A DNA stretch of 38,586 nucleotides from Paenibacillus sp. 598K (GTDB taxonomy: Bacteria > Bacillota > Bacilli > Paenibacillales > Paenibacillaceae): the NCBI RefSeq assembly GCF_003851045.1, contig NZ_BFBX01000150.1, positions 6,026 through 44,611 on the forward strand. Reading direction: 5' to 3'. Positions 24,207 through 32,394 of the stretch are shown here, one piece after another. The notes beneath the pieces are model-generated. The model was not told the DNA's origin. It worked only from the letters and a program-made list of their open reading frames with translations, and made no database searches. The translations under genes and the position numbers were made by a program. Each line of letters opens with the position of its first letter. Position 1 is the stretch's first letter.

Positions 24207-24236
24207 CTTTACTAAGGATAGAAGGAAAAAGTAAAG
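24207..24236 (-). promoter_or_regulatory. Inverted repeat upstream of the carboxypeptidase gene
   Basis: CTTTACT and AGTAAAG form a perfect 7-bp inverted repeat with a 16-base spacer, 26 bases before the start codon. It could be an operator or a leader hairpin; no regulator is assigned. Confidence 0.35.
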
Positions 24237-24339
24237 AATAAACGTAGAAAAACTAAGATTTTTCTTAAATCTGCCCGCATGCAAACCCGAGCCCCCTCCG
24301 CTGCAAGGGCGGATGAACAGAGCCAAGACAATAGAGTAA

Positions 24340-24364
24340 AGACGTCGCCTTCTAGACGACGTCT
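24340..24364 (-). terminator. Terminator-like hairpin overlapping the end of the hybrid kinase gene
   Basis: AGACGTCG and CGACGTCT form a perfect 8-bp stem. The 9-base loop contains the TAG stop (24352-24354). The T-rich tail is short (TTTACTC). Confidence 0.5.
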
Positions 24365-27300
24365 GCGCTATCTTGCTTATGAACTACGTGGAAGGAAACA
24401 ACCGTCCCTTGGCCAGGCGTACTGGCAATCTGCAAGCCGCTGCCGTACAGCCGTTGCAGCCGCTGATTGATATTCCGAAGCGCGATGCCTTGCCCCTCCT
24501 TCGCCTGCAGCAGTCCCTCGACCTCCTCTGCTGTCATGCCGACCCCGTTATCGCGGACTGCGATCTCGACTTGATCTGCCCGGCGCAACAGCGTGATCGT
24601 CACGATCCCGCGACCTCTCCGCTTGGTCAGGCCGTGGCGGATCGCATTTTCGACGAGCGGCTGGACGGAATAAGGCGGTATCCGCAGCTTCTCCAGCCCT
24701 TCGTCGAGCTCCCAGGCGACCTCCAACGAATCGGCGAAGCGCGTCTGCTCGATAAATAAATACGCGCGCACCAGCCTCAGCTCATCGCCCAGTTCGACCA
24801 GTTCGCCAGCATTCTGGAACTTGAACTTCTCCCGCAGGTAGTCGCCAAAATGCATGATCAGGTCGATCATTCTCTCCGAATCGATCATCTGCAGGGCCGC
24901 AATCGAATTGAGCGTATTCAGAAAAAAATGCGGCTCGATCTGGGCTTGCAGCCAGGCGGCCTCCATCCGTACACGCTCTCGCGAGGAGCTGGCCAGATGC
25001 GTCAGCGCCTGCACCCTTGCTCTCAACTCTCTGCCTTCGACAGGCTTGGTCACATAGTCATTGGCGCCAACCATAAAACCGTTCTCGATATCCTCCGGAC
25101 GAGTCCTGGCGGTTAATACGAGGACCGGAAGCTCCGAGACGGTATACCTCTCACGGATACGACGCGTCAGCTCATAACCGGACATCTGCGGCATCATGAC
25201 ATCCGTAATGACCAGGTCCCAGGCCTGCTCCTGCAATCGGGCCAACGCCGCAGCGCCGTTCGTAACCGCAGTAATCGAATATTCGGCGGGAGGCAGTAGA
25301 GAAGCGAGCACCTGCAAATTAAGCGCATCGTCATCGACGGCCAGCACGCGCGGACGATCTCGGGCAAGGAGTTCCCCGGACACGGCCGCTTCGTCGAGCG
25401 CGAGGGGCGGAAAGGACGCAGGCCGTCCCGGATGAGCGTGCTCGCTCGCATCGCTAGCCTCCGGAACAGAGCGATCCCCTCCCTTCTGCTGCATTCGAGA
25501 GGCTCCTGCAGACTCCATCAGGCTGGCGCTGTCCGCCAGCGGGAGGGAGAAGTAGAAGCATGAGCCTTCGCCGCGCTGCGAGCGGGCATGGATCGAGCCT
25601 CCATGCAGCTCGACCAACTGCTTGCATATGCTGAGGCCCAGACCGAAGCCTCCCTCGTAGGCTACGTCGTCTCCTCCTTGCTCATAAGGCTCGAAAATTC
25701 GACCCAGCGTCTCCTTATCCATGCCGATGCCGCTATCAGTTACTGAGACAATGGCACATCCTTGCTCGATCCGCGCATCCACCACGATCTCGCCCTGCAT
25801 CGTAAACTTGACTGCATTATGTAATAGATTGAACATAATCTGGATGAGCCGATTCTCATCCGCCGCCACAAGAGGAAAGCTCTCCGTCACCTCGTTGCGC
25901 AGCGCAATCGGCTTGCCATCGGACATAGTACGAATCATATCCAGGACGCCCTCCACAACAGGCTGTAAAGCCACCCCAGACTGCTGTAGTCTCACACTGC
26001 TATCTCGTAGACGCACCACATCAATCAAGTCTTCGAGCATCAGCGACATGCGGCGACCGACCTTGGCTACCGTCTCCATCAGGTGTACGCTGTCAGCGCT
26101 TAGCGTCTGTCGCTCGCGATTCAACACGACCTGCGACATGCTCATCATCCCGTGCAACGGATTGCGCAGCTCGTGAGACGTATTGGCCAGGAACCGATCC
26201 TTCTGACGATTAACCTCCTCCAGCTTGGCTGTCAGCGCTCGCTGCTCGGTATACAGCACATAGTACCGCCGTATCCAGATTGAGGAGAAGAACAGCATCG
26301 CCAGCATCAGATCAAAGGGATAATAGATGAGCTTCGTGCCTGTAAAGAGCAAAACGCTCCACCAGGCCATATGATTGCCAAGCGCAAGGTAGCCCAAAAA
26401 CTGAGCCATGCTGCCTCGGATGCCGTTCGCCGCACTGCGCATAATCGACAGAATCAACAACACAGCGACAGGCAACATACATCCGAAGATAATAAATTGC
26501 AGCTTCTGGCTCGCTTGCGGAGGGAAGGTCAAAGAAGCCGCGATGCCGATAACCGCCAGTACGCCGTAGACGCGCTCGACGGGAAGACGCCATGCGGCAG
26601 GCAGTCGCTCGCTAACCATCCGGAGCAACGAGTAACCCATCACGGTAAACGCCGTGCATAGGATCATATAACCTCCCGCATAGGAGATCGGGAACCACTG
26701 ATGCAGCAGCTTGTCCTCGCTGCTGTTGAGTATGACTACCGTATAGCTCGACAGTGCCAGCGCCGAGAATAGCCAGAGCCGTCTCCGCTCGATAGCAAAG
26801 AACATGATCAAATAGGCCGCCTGCATCATTAACGCCGCGGCAATCAAATATTGCATCGCTTGCGATAGCTGCTTTTCGCGAAGAATGTTGTAGTCCGCTC
26901 CGAACTTGAGCGAGCGCACCAGTCCGCCGCTGCGCGGATCGGAATAGTTGGCCGCCTGGATGACAACCTCGATCTTGCCCTCTGCATCCGGCATAAATGA
27001 AGCGATGTAAGGAAGATTCTCCGGACGATACGCTTCCGCCGAGCTTCCCGTTTGGCCGGAGGCGGCCAAACGCCTGCCGTTGACATAGAACTCCGAGGCG
27101 CTGCGGATACTGGGCACCTGAATGCTGTACACCCGCTCCTTCTCGTCCACCATTATCGTCAACCGATAACTGCCATAGCCATACGGCGTTGGTTCATCCG
27201 GGTCAAGCACGGCATTCCAAGGGGAGGGAATATTAATCTTCATGGGTATAGGCTCTTTTCTACTCGCCTCGCCGATCGGGGAGGAAGCGTCATCAACTGA

Positions 27301-27507
27301 CATTACAAAAACGCCAGGGTAGAACTCCCATTCCCCATCGAGCGTAACCGTCCGCTCGTCTAAATGCTGCTGCCCGCGCAAATCAAGCTGACCATCGACT
27401 GCAATGGATGGGTCAGCGGGCATCGCAGTTTGCAACCAAGCCAAACGGCCAGCCGTCAGCACCGCTACAAATATAACAATCGACAATAAAACTTGATATT
27501 TTTTCAT
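24352..27507 (-). CDS. Double-kinase hybrid sensor: 7TMR-DISM, HisKA, REC and LytS-type kinase
   Basis: The 1051-residue sensor has an N-terminal signal/anchor helix, an extracellular DISM-type jelly-roll (about 30-200; LDGEWEFYPG), seven membrane helices (about 215-415), a HisKA/HATPase pair (SHELRNP, His445; N box LLHNAVK near 560-567), a receiver (Asp769 in LVITDVMMP, Lys821), and then a LytS-type kinase domain (His860 in QIEPHFFLN) with its own HATPase (LVENAIRHG near 951). Phosphate can in principle pass His-Asp-His within one chain. The start is unsure: ATG 27507 has no clear ribosome site, a GTG at 27537 and a TTG at 27528 lie near AGGAG. It follows the surface-protein terminator and has no regulator gene of its own nearby. 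Confidence 0.88.
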   Translation of the reverse strand: MKKYQVLLSIVIFVAVLTAGRLAWLQTAMPADPSIAVDGQLDLRGQQHLDERTVTLDGEWEFYPGVFVMSVDDASSPIGEASRKEPIPMKINIPSPWNAVLDPDEPTPYGYGSYRLTIMVDEKERVYSIQVPSIRSASEFYVNGRRLAASGQTGSSAEAYRPENLPYIASFMPDAEGKIEVVIQAANYSDPRSGGLVRSLKFGADYNILREKQLSQAMQYLIAAALMMQAAYLIMFFAIERRRLWLFSALALSSYTVVILNSSEDKLLHQWFPISYAGGYMILCTAFTVMGYSLLRMVSERLPAAWRLPVERVYGVLAVIGIAASLTFPPQASQKLQFIIFGCMLPVAVLLILSIMRSAANGIRGSMAQFLGYLALGNHMAWWSVLLFTGTKLIYYPFDLMLAMLFFSSIWIRRYYVLYTEQRALTAKLEEVNRQKDRFLANTSHELRNPLHGMMSMSQVVLNRERQTLSADSVHLMETVAKVGRRMSLMLEDLIDVVRLRDSSVRLQQSGVALQPVVEGVLDMIRTMSDGKPIALRNEVTESFPLVAADENRLIQIMFNLLHNAVKFTMQGEIVVDARIEQGCAIVSVTDSGIGMDKETLGRIFEPYEQGGDDVAYEGGFGLGLSICKQLVELHGGSIHARSQRGEGSCFYFSLPLADSASLMESAGASRMQQKGGDRSVPEASDASEHAHPGRPASFPPLALDEAAVSGELLARDRPRVLAVDDDALNLQVLASLLPPAEYSITAVTNGAAALARLQEQAWDLVITDVMMPQMSGYELTRRIRERYTVSELPVLVLTARTRPEDIENGFMVGANDYVTKPVEGRELRARVQALTHLASSSRERVRMEAAWLQAQIEPHFFLNTLNSIAALQMIDSERMIDLIMHFGDYLREKFKFQNAGELVELGDELRLVRAYLFIEQTRFADSLEVAWELDEGLEKLRIPPYSVQPLVENAIRHGLTKRRGRGIVTITLLRRADQVEIAVRDNGVGMTAEEVEGLLQAKEGQGIALRNINQRLQRLYGSGLQIASTPGQGTVVSFHVVHKQDSADVV

Positions 27508-27615
27508 AATGATGTAAACATTCGACAATCTTCGCACTACTCCTGCTTGACCGGGAGCAAATGCCTTGTGACACAGGGCCGTTTGAGGCGGACGGCGTAT
27601 CATTGCGGTTTTTTA

Positions 27616-27656
27616 TAAAAAAACAACGCCCGCAAACGTGTATCGTTCGCGGACGT
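27616..27656 (-). terminator. Strong terminator of the SLH surface-protein gene
   Basis: A 13-bp stem (27626-27638 with 27644-27656, two G-T wobbles) is followed on the minus strand by TTGTTTTTTT. It lies 8 bases after the stop codon. Confidence 0.9.
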
Positions 27657-27664
27657 CAGTCCTA

Positions 27665-30600
27665 TCAATTGGCAGTGGCCGAAGCCGCCTCGATCTCTTC
27701 AAAAGCCCAATGATCCGGGCTCACATCGCTCCATGTCTGCACCGATGCTGCTGGCGCAACTCCGCGATCCAGGAGACGGTTCATAAAGACGACCACTTCT
27801 GCCCGGGTCACGGTGTTGTTCGGTCGGAACGAACCATCCGGATAGCCGTTCATGAGCCCTGCTGTCCGTACAGCTTCAATCATCTGTTCAGCCCAGTGGT
27901 GCTGCGTATCGGTGTAGCTATACCCTGCTGCTGCACTCAAGTCCTTCAATGCAAATGCGATCGCAGCCAGCTCCGCTCTGGTCATCCGTTGATCTGGCTT
28001 GAACTGTCCGTCCGGATAACCCTTCATAAGACCGCTCTGAATGACCTGTTGTATCTCGTCGTAGGCCCAGTGGGTCGACTGCAGATCCGAAAAATTCGCC
28101 TCTGCGCCTGTACCAACCGCAACCGTCCTGGCCAGAATCGCAGCCATCTCGGCACGGGTGATGCCTTGATCCGGTCTGAACGTCCCATCCGCAAAGCCGT
28201 TGATGTAGGCAGTCAGTGACGTTGCAGGCTCCTCCTCAACCAAACGCTCCATGTACAGGACGCTAAAGGTACTAAACCGGGTAACGGTGAACTCGATAGC
28301 TTCAGAACCGTCCGCCGCCTCCACAATCGTTCCCTGCAGCAATTCCTTTGTACCGTCGCTATGCTCGACGAAGATATGCAGGTTGTTCAGCATCTCTTGG
28401 CGTTCGGTCGGGTCAGTCGGGAGACCCTCCTTCAAAGGAAGGATGATCGACACCTCGCGGTTTTGCACGTTCGTCTCGATGCTCATCGGGCGTCCCAGCA
28501 TGCGCACATCGCGATCTTGCGCCGCTTCGGTTACGAGCTCTGCCTCCGTGATCCGCTCGGCCACTTGGCGTTTCTCGGCGTCGTCCTTGATCGGAACGAT
28601 GCGGAAGTACAGGTCGTCGGCAAAGCCAGTCAACGATGCTGCCGGAATCGCAATACGAGCGTTAACTGTAGCAATCTCCAGTTGGAGGTTGCCCTCGCGC
28701 AGCTGTTGAACGGCCGATCTCGGCACGTCTACTCTGACCTCCGACACCCGGTCGTTCGCATCAGGGATCACGATCCGTGCTACATTCACGCCGGTTTCCT
28801 TGGCCTTCTCTGTCATTTGCTTGGCGATGGCGTCTGTAACCGACACCCGGTCGCTTTGCGTGCCATCTGGCTGGGTGGTACGGGTGATTGGCGTTTTCGC
28901 CAGGTTCGTGCCGTTCCCGCTTTCGATATCGACGTTAATCTGCTCCGTGTTCGGTACAGGTAGCGGTGTATACACGTTATTGTTATTCGGCGCCGCTGCT
29001 GCCTTTACAGTCACCGTAAAGGTTTTGATGTCCGTCGCTTCGCCTTTGGCGATCGTCGCTGTCAGCGTAATGGTCTGATCGCCTTGCGTGTAGCTAGGGC
29101 GAGTCACTGCGCCGTCAGCTGCGATAACGCTCGGTTGGCTGCTGGACCAGCTGATCACGGTATCGCTTGCTCCTGTCGTGGGCAACGTCAGACCGCTCAC
29201 GACACTGCTCGCGCTATCTCCACTGGCATAGCCGATCTCCAGCGCGCCTTTGACTAGCGCTACCGCCTCCTGGTCCGTCTGAGCCAGCGCCTTGACCGTG
29301 ACGGTGAACGTCTTCGTGTCACTCGCGGCGCCTTTGGTAATGGTTGCTGTCAAAGTGACGATCTGATCGCCCTGCGCATAGCTCGGTCGGGTCACGGCGC
29401 CATTGGCGGCCACGATGCCGGCATCGCTGCTGGACCAACTGATCGCGGTGTCGCTTGCTCCTGTAGTTGGGAGCGTCAGCTCACCTGTCACATGATTGGC
29501 GGTGTCTCCCTCGGAATAACCGACAGTCAATTTGTTTTTGTCCGAAACTATCGCCTCGGCATCCGTCTCGGGCAGCGCCTTAACGGTCAACGTGAACTCT
29601 TGCGTGTCCGACTCGGTACCTTTGGTAATCGTGGCGATCAGAGTGATGATCTGGTCGCCCGTACCGTACGTGGGGCGAGCCACTGTGCCGTTCGTCGCAA
29701 TCACGTTTGCGTCGCTGCTCGACCAGCTAATCGCTGTGTCGCTTGCTCCTGTCGCCGTCAGCGTCACATTGGCGGTCACGCTGCTCGCGCTGTCGCCAGT
29801 GATGTAGCCGATGGCCAACGCTTTTTTCGCCGACGCTACTGCCTCGATGTCGCTCTCGGGCAGCGCCTTAACCGTCAACGTGAACTCTTGCGTGTCCGAC
29901 TCGGTGCCTTTGGTGATGGTCGCGATTAGAGTGATGATCTGGTCGCCTGTATCGTACGATGGGCGGGCCACTGCGCCGTTCGGCGCAATCACGCTTGTGT
30001 CGCTGCTCGACCAGTTGATGGCCGTATCGCTTGCGCCTGTCGTCGGCAATGTCACATTGGCGGTTACGCTGCTTGCGCTGTCGCCAGTGATGTAGCCGAC
30101 AACCAGAGCGTTCTTGGCTGCTGCCACGGCTTCGGCGTCTGTCTGTGGCAGTGCCTTGACGGTCAACTTGAACTCTTGCGTATCAGACTCGGTGCCTTTA
30201 GTGATCGTAGCCGTCAGCGTAACGAGTTGGTCGCCCATATTGTACGACGGACGAGCCACTGCGCCGTTTGTTGCGATCACGCTCGTGTCGCTACTCGACC
30301 AGCTGATGGCTGTGTCGCTTGCTCCTGTCGTCGGCAGCGTCACATCGGCGGTTACGCTGTTTGCGCTATCGCCAGTAATGTAACCGACAACCAGAGCATT
30401 TTTGGCTGCTGCCACGGCTTGGGCGTCTGTCTGTGGCAGCACCTTGACGGTGACAGTGAACGTTCGAGTGTTGGAAGCAGTACCTTTGGTAATCGTAGCC
30501 GTCAATGTTACGACCTGGTCTTCCATACCGTACGTCGGACGGGTGACTGTACCGTTCGTTGCAACGACACTCGTGTCGCTGCTAGCCCAACTGATCGTCG

Positions 30601-32254
30601 TCCCACTCACGCCTGCCGTCGGCAGCGTTACATCGCCGGTGACGCTCTGTTTGCTATCACCGGTCATATAGCCGATGGCCAACGCTTTTTTCGCCGACGC
30701 CACTGCCTCGATATCGCTCTCTGGCAGCGCCTTAACCGTTAACGTGAACACCTTCGTATCTGACTCGGTGCCTTTGGTAATCGTCGCCGTCAGCGTGACG
30801 ACTTGGTCGCCTGTATCGTAAGATGGGCGAGCCACTGCGCCGTTCATAGCGATCACGCTGGTGTCGCTGCTGGACCAGCTAATCGCTGTGTCGCTGGCGC
30901 CTGTCGTTGGCAGTGTCACATTGGCGGTCACACTGCTTGCGCTGTCGCCGATGATGTAGCCGACAACCAAGGCGCTCTTGGCGGCGGCCACAGCTTCGGC
31001 ATCTGTCTGTGGCAAGGCGATTACTGTGACGTTGAATTCCTTAGTCTCACTCGTGAAATTTTTTGCAATTGTCGCAGTAAGCTTGACCGTTAGGTCACCT
31101 TGCAAATAGCTTGGTCGTGTGACCGTACCAGCTGTCGTGACGACGGATGGATGACTGCTAGTCCAACTTACCGTCGTCTCGCGAAGCCCGGTCGTCGGCA
31201 ATGTCAGATTGCCTGTTACGCTGGTGTCGCTGTCGCCAGCAGTGTAGCCGATCTGCAACACAGGCTTGGCTGCAGCGACCGAGTCGGCGTCGGACACATA
31301 AGGCCGAAGCGTTGGATATTGCCCATCAGTCATTATCCAGGCCGTCTCAAAGTCCCAGCCAGCATCTTCATAGGTCGAACGATTTTGCATTTGCGCCGTC
31401 GTTTTCGGAACGCCTTTGCCGGTATCCGAGCGTTGGCTGGTGATCGTGTCATAGAAGCTGGATGTAAACGTAACACTTGGAAGAGGATCCCCAACCAAGC
31501 CGCCACCCAGACCGACAGAAGTAACTTTGCCGGTAGAGAAACTGTTTATGATCTTCACATTGGCTGAAGCCCGTCCCACGAGTCCGCCAACCGTACTTTG
31601 ACCAGACACAGGCCCGGTGGCGTAACTGTTCGTTATCGTATTATAAGAATTAGCAAATCCTACTAATCCTCCTACATGATATGACCCGTCCCCCTTAACC
31701 TCCGCTGTTGAGATGCTGTAGCTGATCGCTCCATAGTTATCACCTGCAACTCCCCCCAGGTACATATTATTGGAACGAACGATTCCACTGACAGAGCTAT
31801 AGCTGATTTGGGCGTAGTTTTTTCCTGATAAACCGCCAACCGCCATTTTCCCTGTAATATCCACGTTCGTCAATTTTACATTGACGATTCTGGCACCTGA
31901 TTCGGTGTAACCGAATAAGCCTACATTCTCTGTCTCAGGGCGATTAATCGTCAAGTTGCTGATCGTGTAGCCCCCGCCCTCAAAATAGCCCATAAAACGG
32001 GTTGCTGCAGTACCAATCGGCTCAAAATTACTGTAGCTACTCATATCAATATCGCTGCCAAGCCGATAAGAAGCGTTTAACCGTTGACGAACGCTATCCA
32101 GGTGCGCCGGGGTCATAATAATGTATGGATCTGTTCTCGTACCGGCTCCTGTCATCGGATCTCCGGCTGCTTGTACCACTTGAATGCCTTGCGACAGCGG
32201 CAATCCAGAGCACAGCATAACAAAAATAAGTAGCATCGACAGCTTACGTTTCAT
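27665..32254 (-). CDS. Giant S-layer-anchored surface protein: GLUG, Ig-like repeats, SLH
   Basis: The 1529-residue secreted protein has a signal peptide (about 1-30, cleavage at VVQAA-GD), a region with GLUG-type repeats (about 60-270; VGGLSG, GGVAG, VGGLVG twice, GGGLVG), eight tandem Ig-like repeats of about 96 residues (about 320-1088; consensus SVTANVTLPTTGASDTAISWSS as separate short blocks, aBig_2-like), a beta-rich region (about 1090-1340) and three SLH domains (about 1345 to the end; NGFADGTFRPDQ, KGYPDGQFKPDQ, NGYPDGSFRPNN). SLH domains bind pyruvylated wall polymer, so the protein stands out from the cell wall, with the GLUG part at the tip. It is likely an adhesin or matrix protein; ligand unknown. 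ATG 32254 follows GGGAG. Confidence 0.9.
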   Translation of the reverse strand: MKRKLSMLLIFVMLCSGLPLSQGIQVVQAAGDPMTGAGTRTDPYIIMTPAHLDSVRQRLNASYRLGSDIDMSSYSNFEPIGTAATRFMGYFEGGGYTISNLTINRPETENVGLFGYTESGARIVNVKLTNVDITGKMAVGGLSGKNYAQISYSSVSGIVRSNNMYLGGVAGDNYGAISYSISTAEVKGDGSYHVGGLVGFANSYNTITNSYATGPVSGQSTVGGLVGRASANVKIINSFSTGKVTSVGLGGGLVGDPLPSVTFTSSFYDTITSQRSDTGKGVPKTTAQMQNRSTYEDAGWDFETAWIMTDGQYPTLRPYVSDADSVAAAKPVLQIGYTAGDSDTSVTGNLTLPTTGLRETTVSWTSSHPSVVTTAGTVTRPSYLQGDLTVKLTATIAKNFTSETKEFNVTVIALPQTDAEAVAAAKSALVVGYIIGDSASSVTANVTLPTTGASDTAISWSSSDTSVIAMNGAVARPSYDTGDQVVTLTATITKGTESDTKVFTLTVKALPESDIEAVASAKKALAIGYMTGDSKQSVTGDVTLPTAGVSGTTISWASSDTSVVATNGTVTRPTYGMEDQVVTLTATITKGTASNTRTFTVTVKVLPQTDAQAVAAAKNALVVGYITGDSANSVTADVTLPTTGASDTAISWSSSDTSVIATNGAVARPSYNMGDQLVTLTATITKGTESDTQEFKLTVKALPQTDAEAVAAAKNALVVGYITGDSASSVTANVTLPTTGASDTAINWSSSDTSVIAPNGAVARPSYDTGDQIITLIATITKGTESDTQEFTLTVKALPESDIEAVASAKKALAIGYITGDSASSVTANVTLTATGASDTAISWSSSDANVIATNGTVARPTYGTGDQIITLIATITKGTESDTQEFTLTVKALPETDAEAIVSDKNKLTVGYSEGDTANHVTGELTLPTTGASDTAISWSSSDAGIVAANGAVTRPSYAQGDQIVTLTATITKGAASDTKTFTVTVKALAQTDQEAVALVKGALEIGYASGDSASSVVSGLTLPTTGASDTVISWSSSQPSVIAADGAVTRPSYTQGDQTITLTATIAKGEATDIKTFTVTVKAAAAPNNNNVYTPLPVPNTEQINVDIESGNGTNLAKTPITRTTQPDGTQSDRVSVTDAIAKQMTEKAKETGVNVARIVIPDANDRVSEVRVDVPRSAVQQLREGNLQLEIATVNARIAIPAASLTGFADDLYFRIVPIKDDAEKRQVAERITEAELVTEAAQDRDVRMLGRPMSIETNVQNREVSIILPLKEGLPTDPTERQEMLNNLHIFVEHSDGTKELLQGTIVEAADGSEAIEFTVTRFSTFSVLYMERLVEEEPATSLTAYINGFADGTFRPDQGITRAEMAAILARTVAVGTGAEANFSDLQSTHWAYDEIQQVIQSGLMKGYPDGQFKPDQRMTRAELAAIAFALKDLSAAAGYSYTDTQHHWAEQMIEAVRTAGLMNGYPDGSFRPNNTVTRAEVVVFMNRLLDRGVAPAASVQTWSDVSPDHWAFEEIEAASATAN
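29000..31300 (-). repeat. Eight tandem 288-bp Ig-like repeat units within the surface-protein gene
   Basis: Units start with TDAEAVAAAK-, SDIEAVASAKK- or related sequence and run about 96 residues. The central units (about 29560-30960) are nearly identical, including ASDTAISWSSSD and ITKGTESDT, while the outer ones diverge. The direct repeats invite unequal recombination and length variation. Confidence 0.85.
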
Positions 32255-32287
32255 GGTCATCTCCCTTTTTCAGCGCATGCGCCTAAT

Positions 32288-32317
32288 GTCCTATCTTCCA
32301 ACACTACTTCATAGGAC
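32288..32317 (-). promoter_or_regulatory. Inverted repeat upstream of the surface-protein gene
   Basis: GTCCTAT and ATAGGAC form a perfect 7-bp inverted repeat with a 16-base spacer, in the 81-base gap between the kinase terminator and the ATG. It is the only operator candidate there and could be the site of the SARP-type regulator (inference). Confidence 0.4.
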
Positions 32318-32323
32318 CTTAAA

Positions 32324-32371
32324 AAAACCTTAAAAACGGAGTTCGCCCCATCACAATGAGGCAAACTCCGT
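32324..32371 (-). terminator. Strong terminator of the SARP regulator/hybrid kinase operon
   Basis: A 16-bp stem (32336-32351 with 32356-32371, two G-T wobbles) has a 4-base loop and the minus-strand tail TTTTTAAGGTTTTTTT. It separates the kinase unit from the surface-protein gene. Confidence 0.9.
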
Positions 32372-32394
32372 TCCATATAATGGCTATAAAAAGG

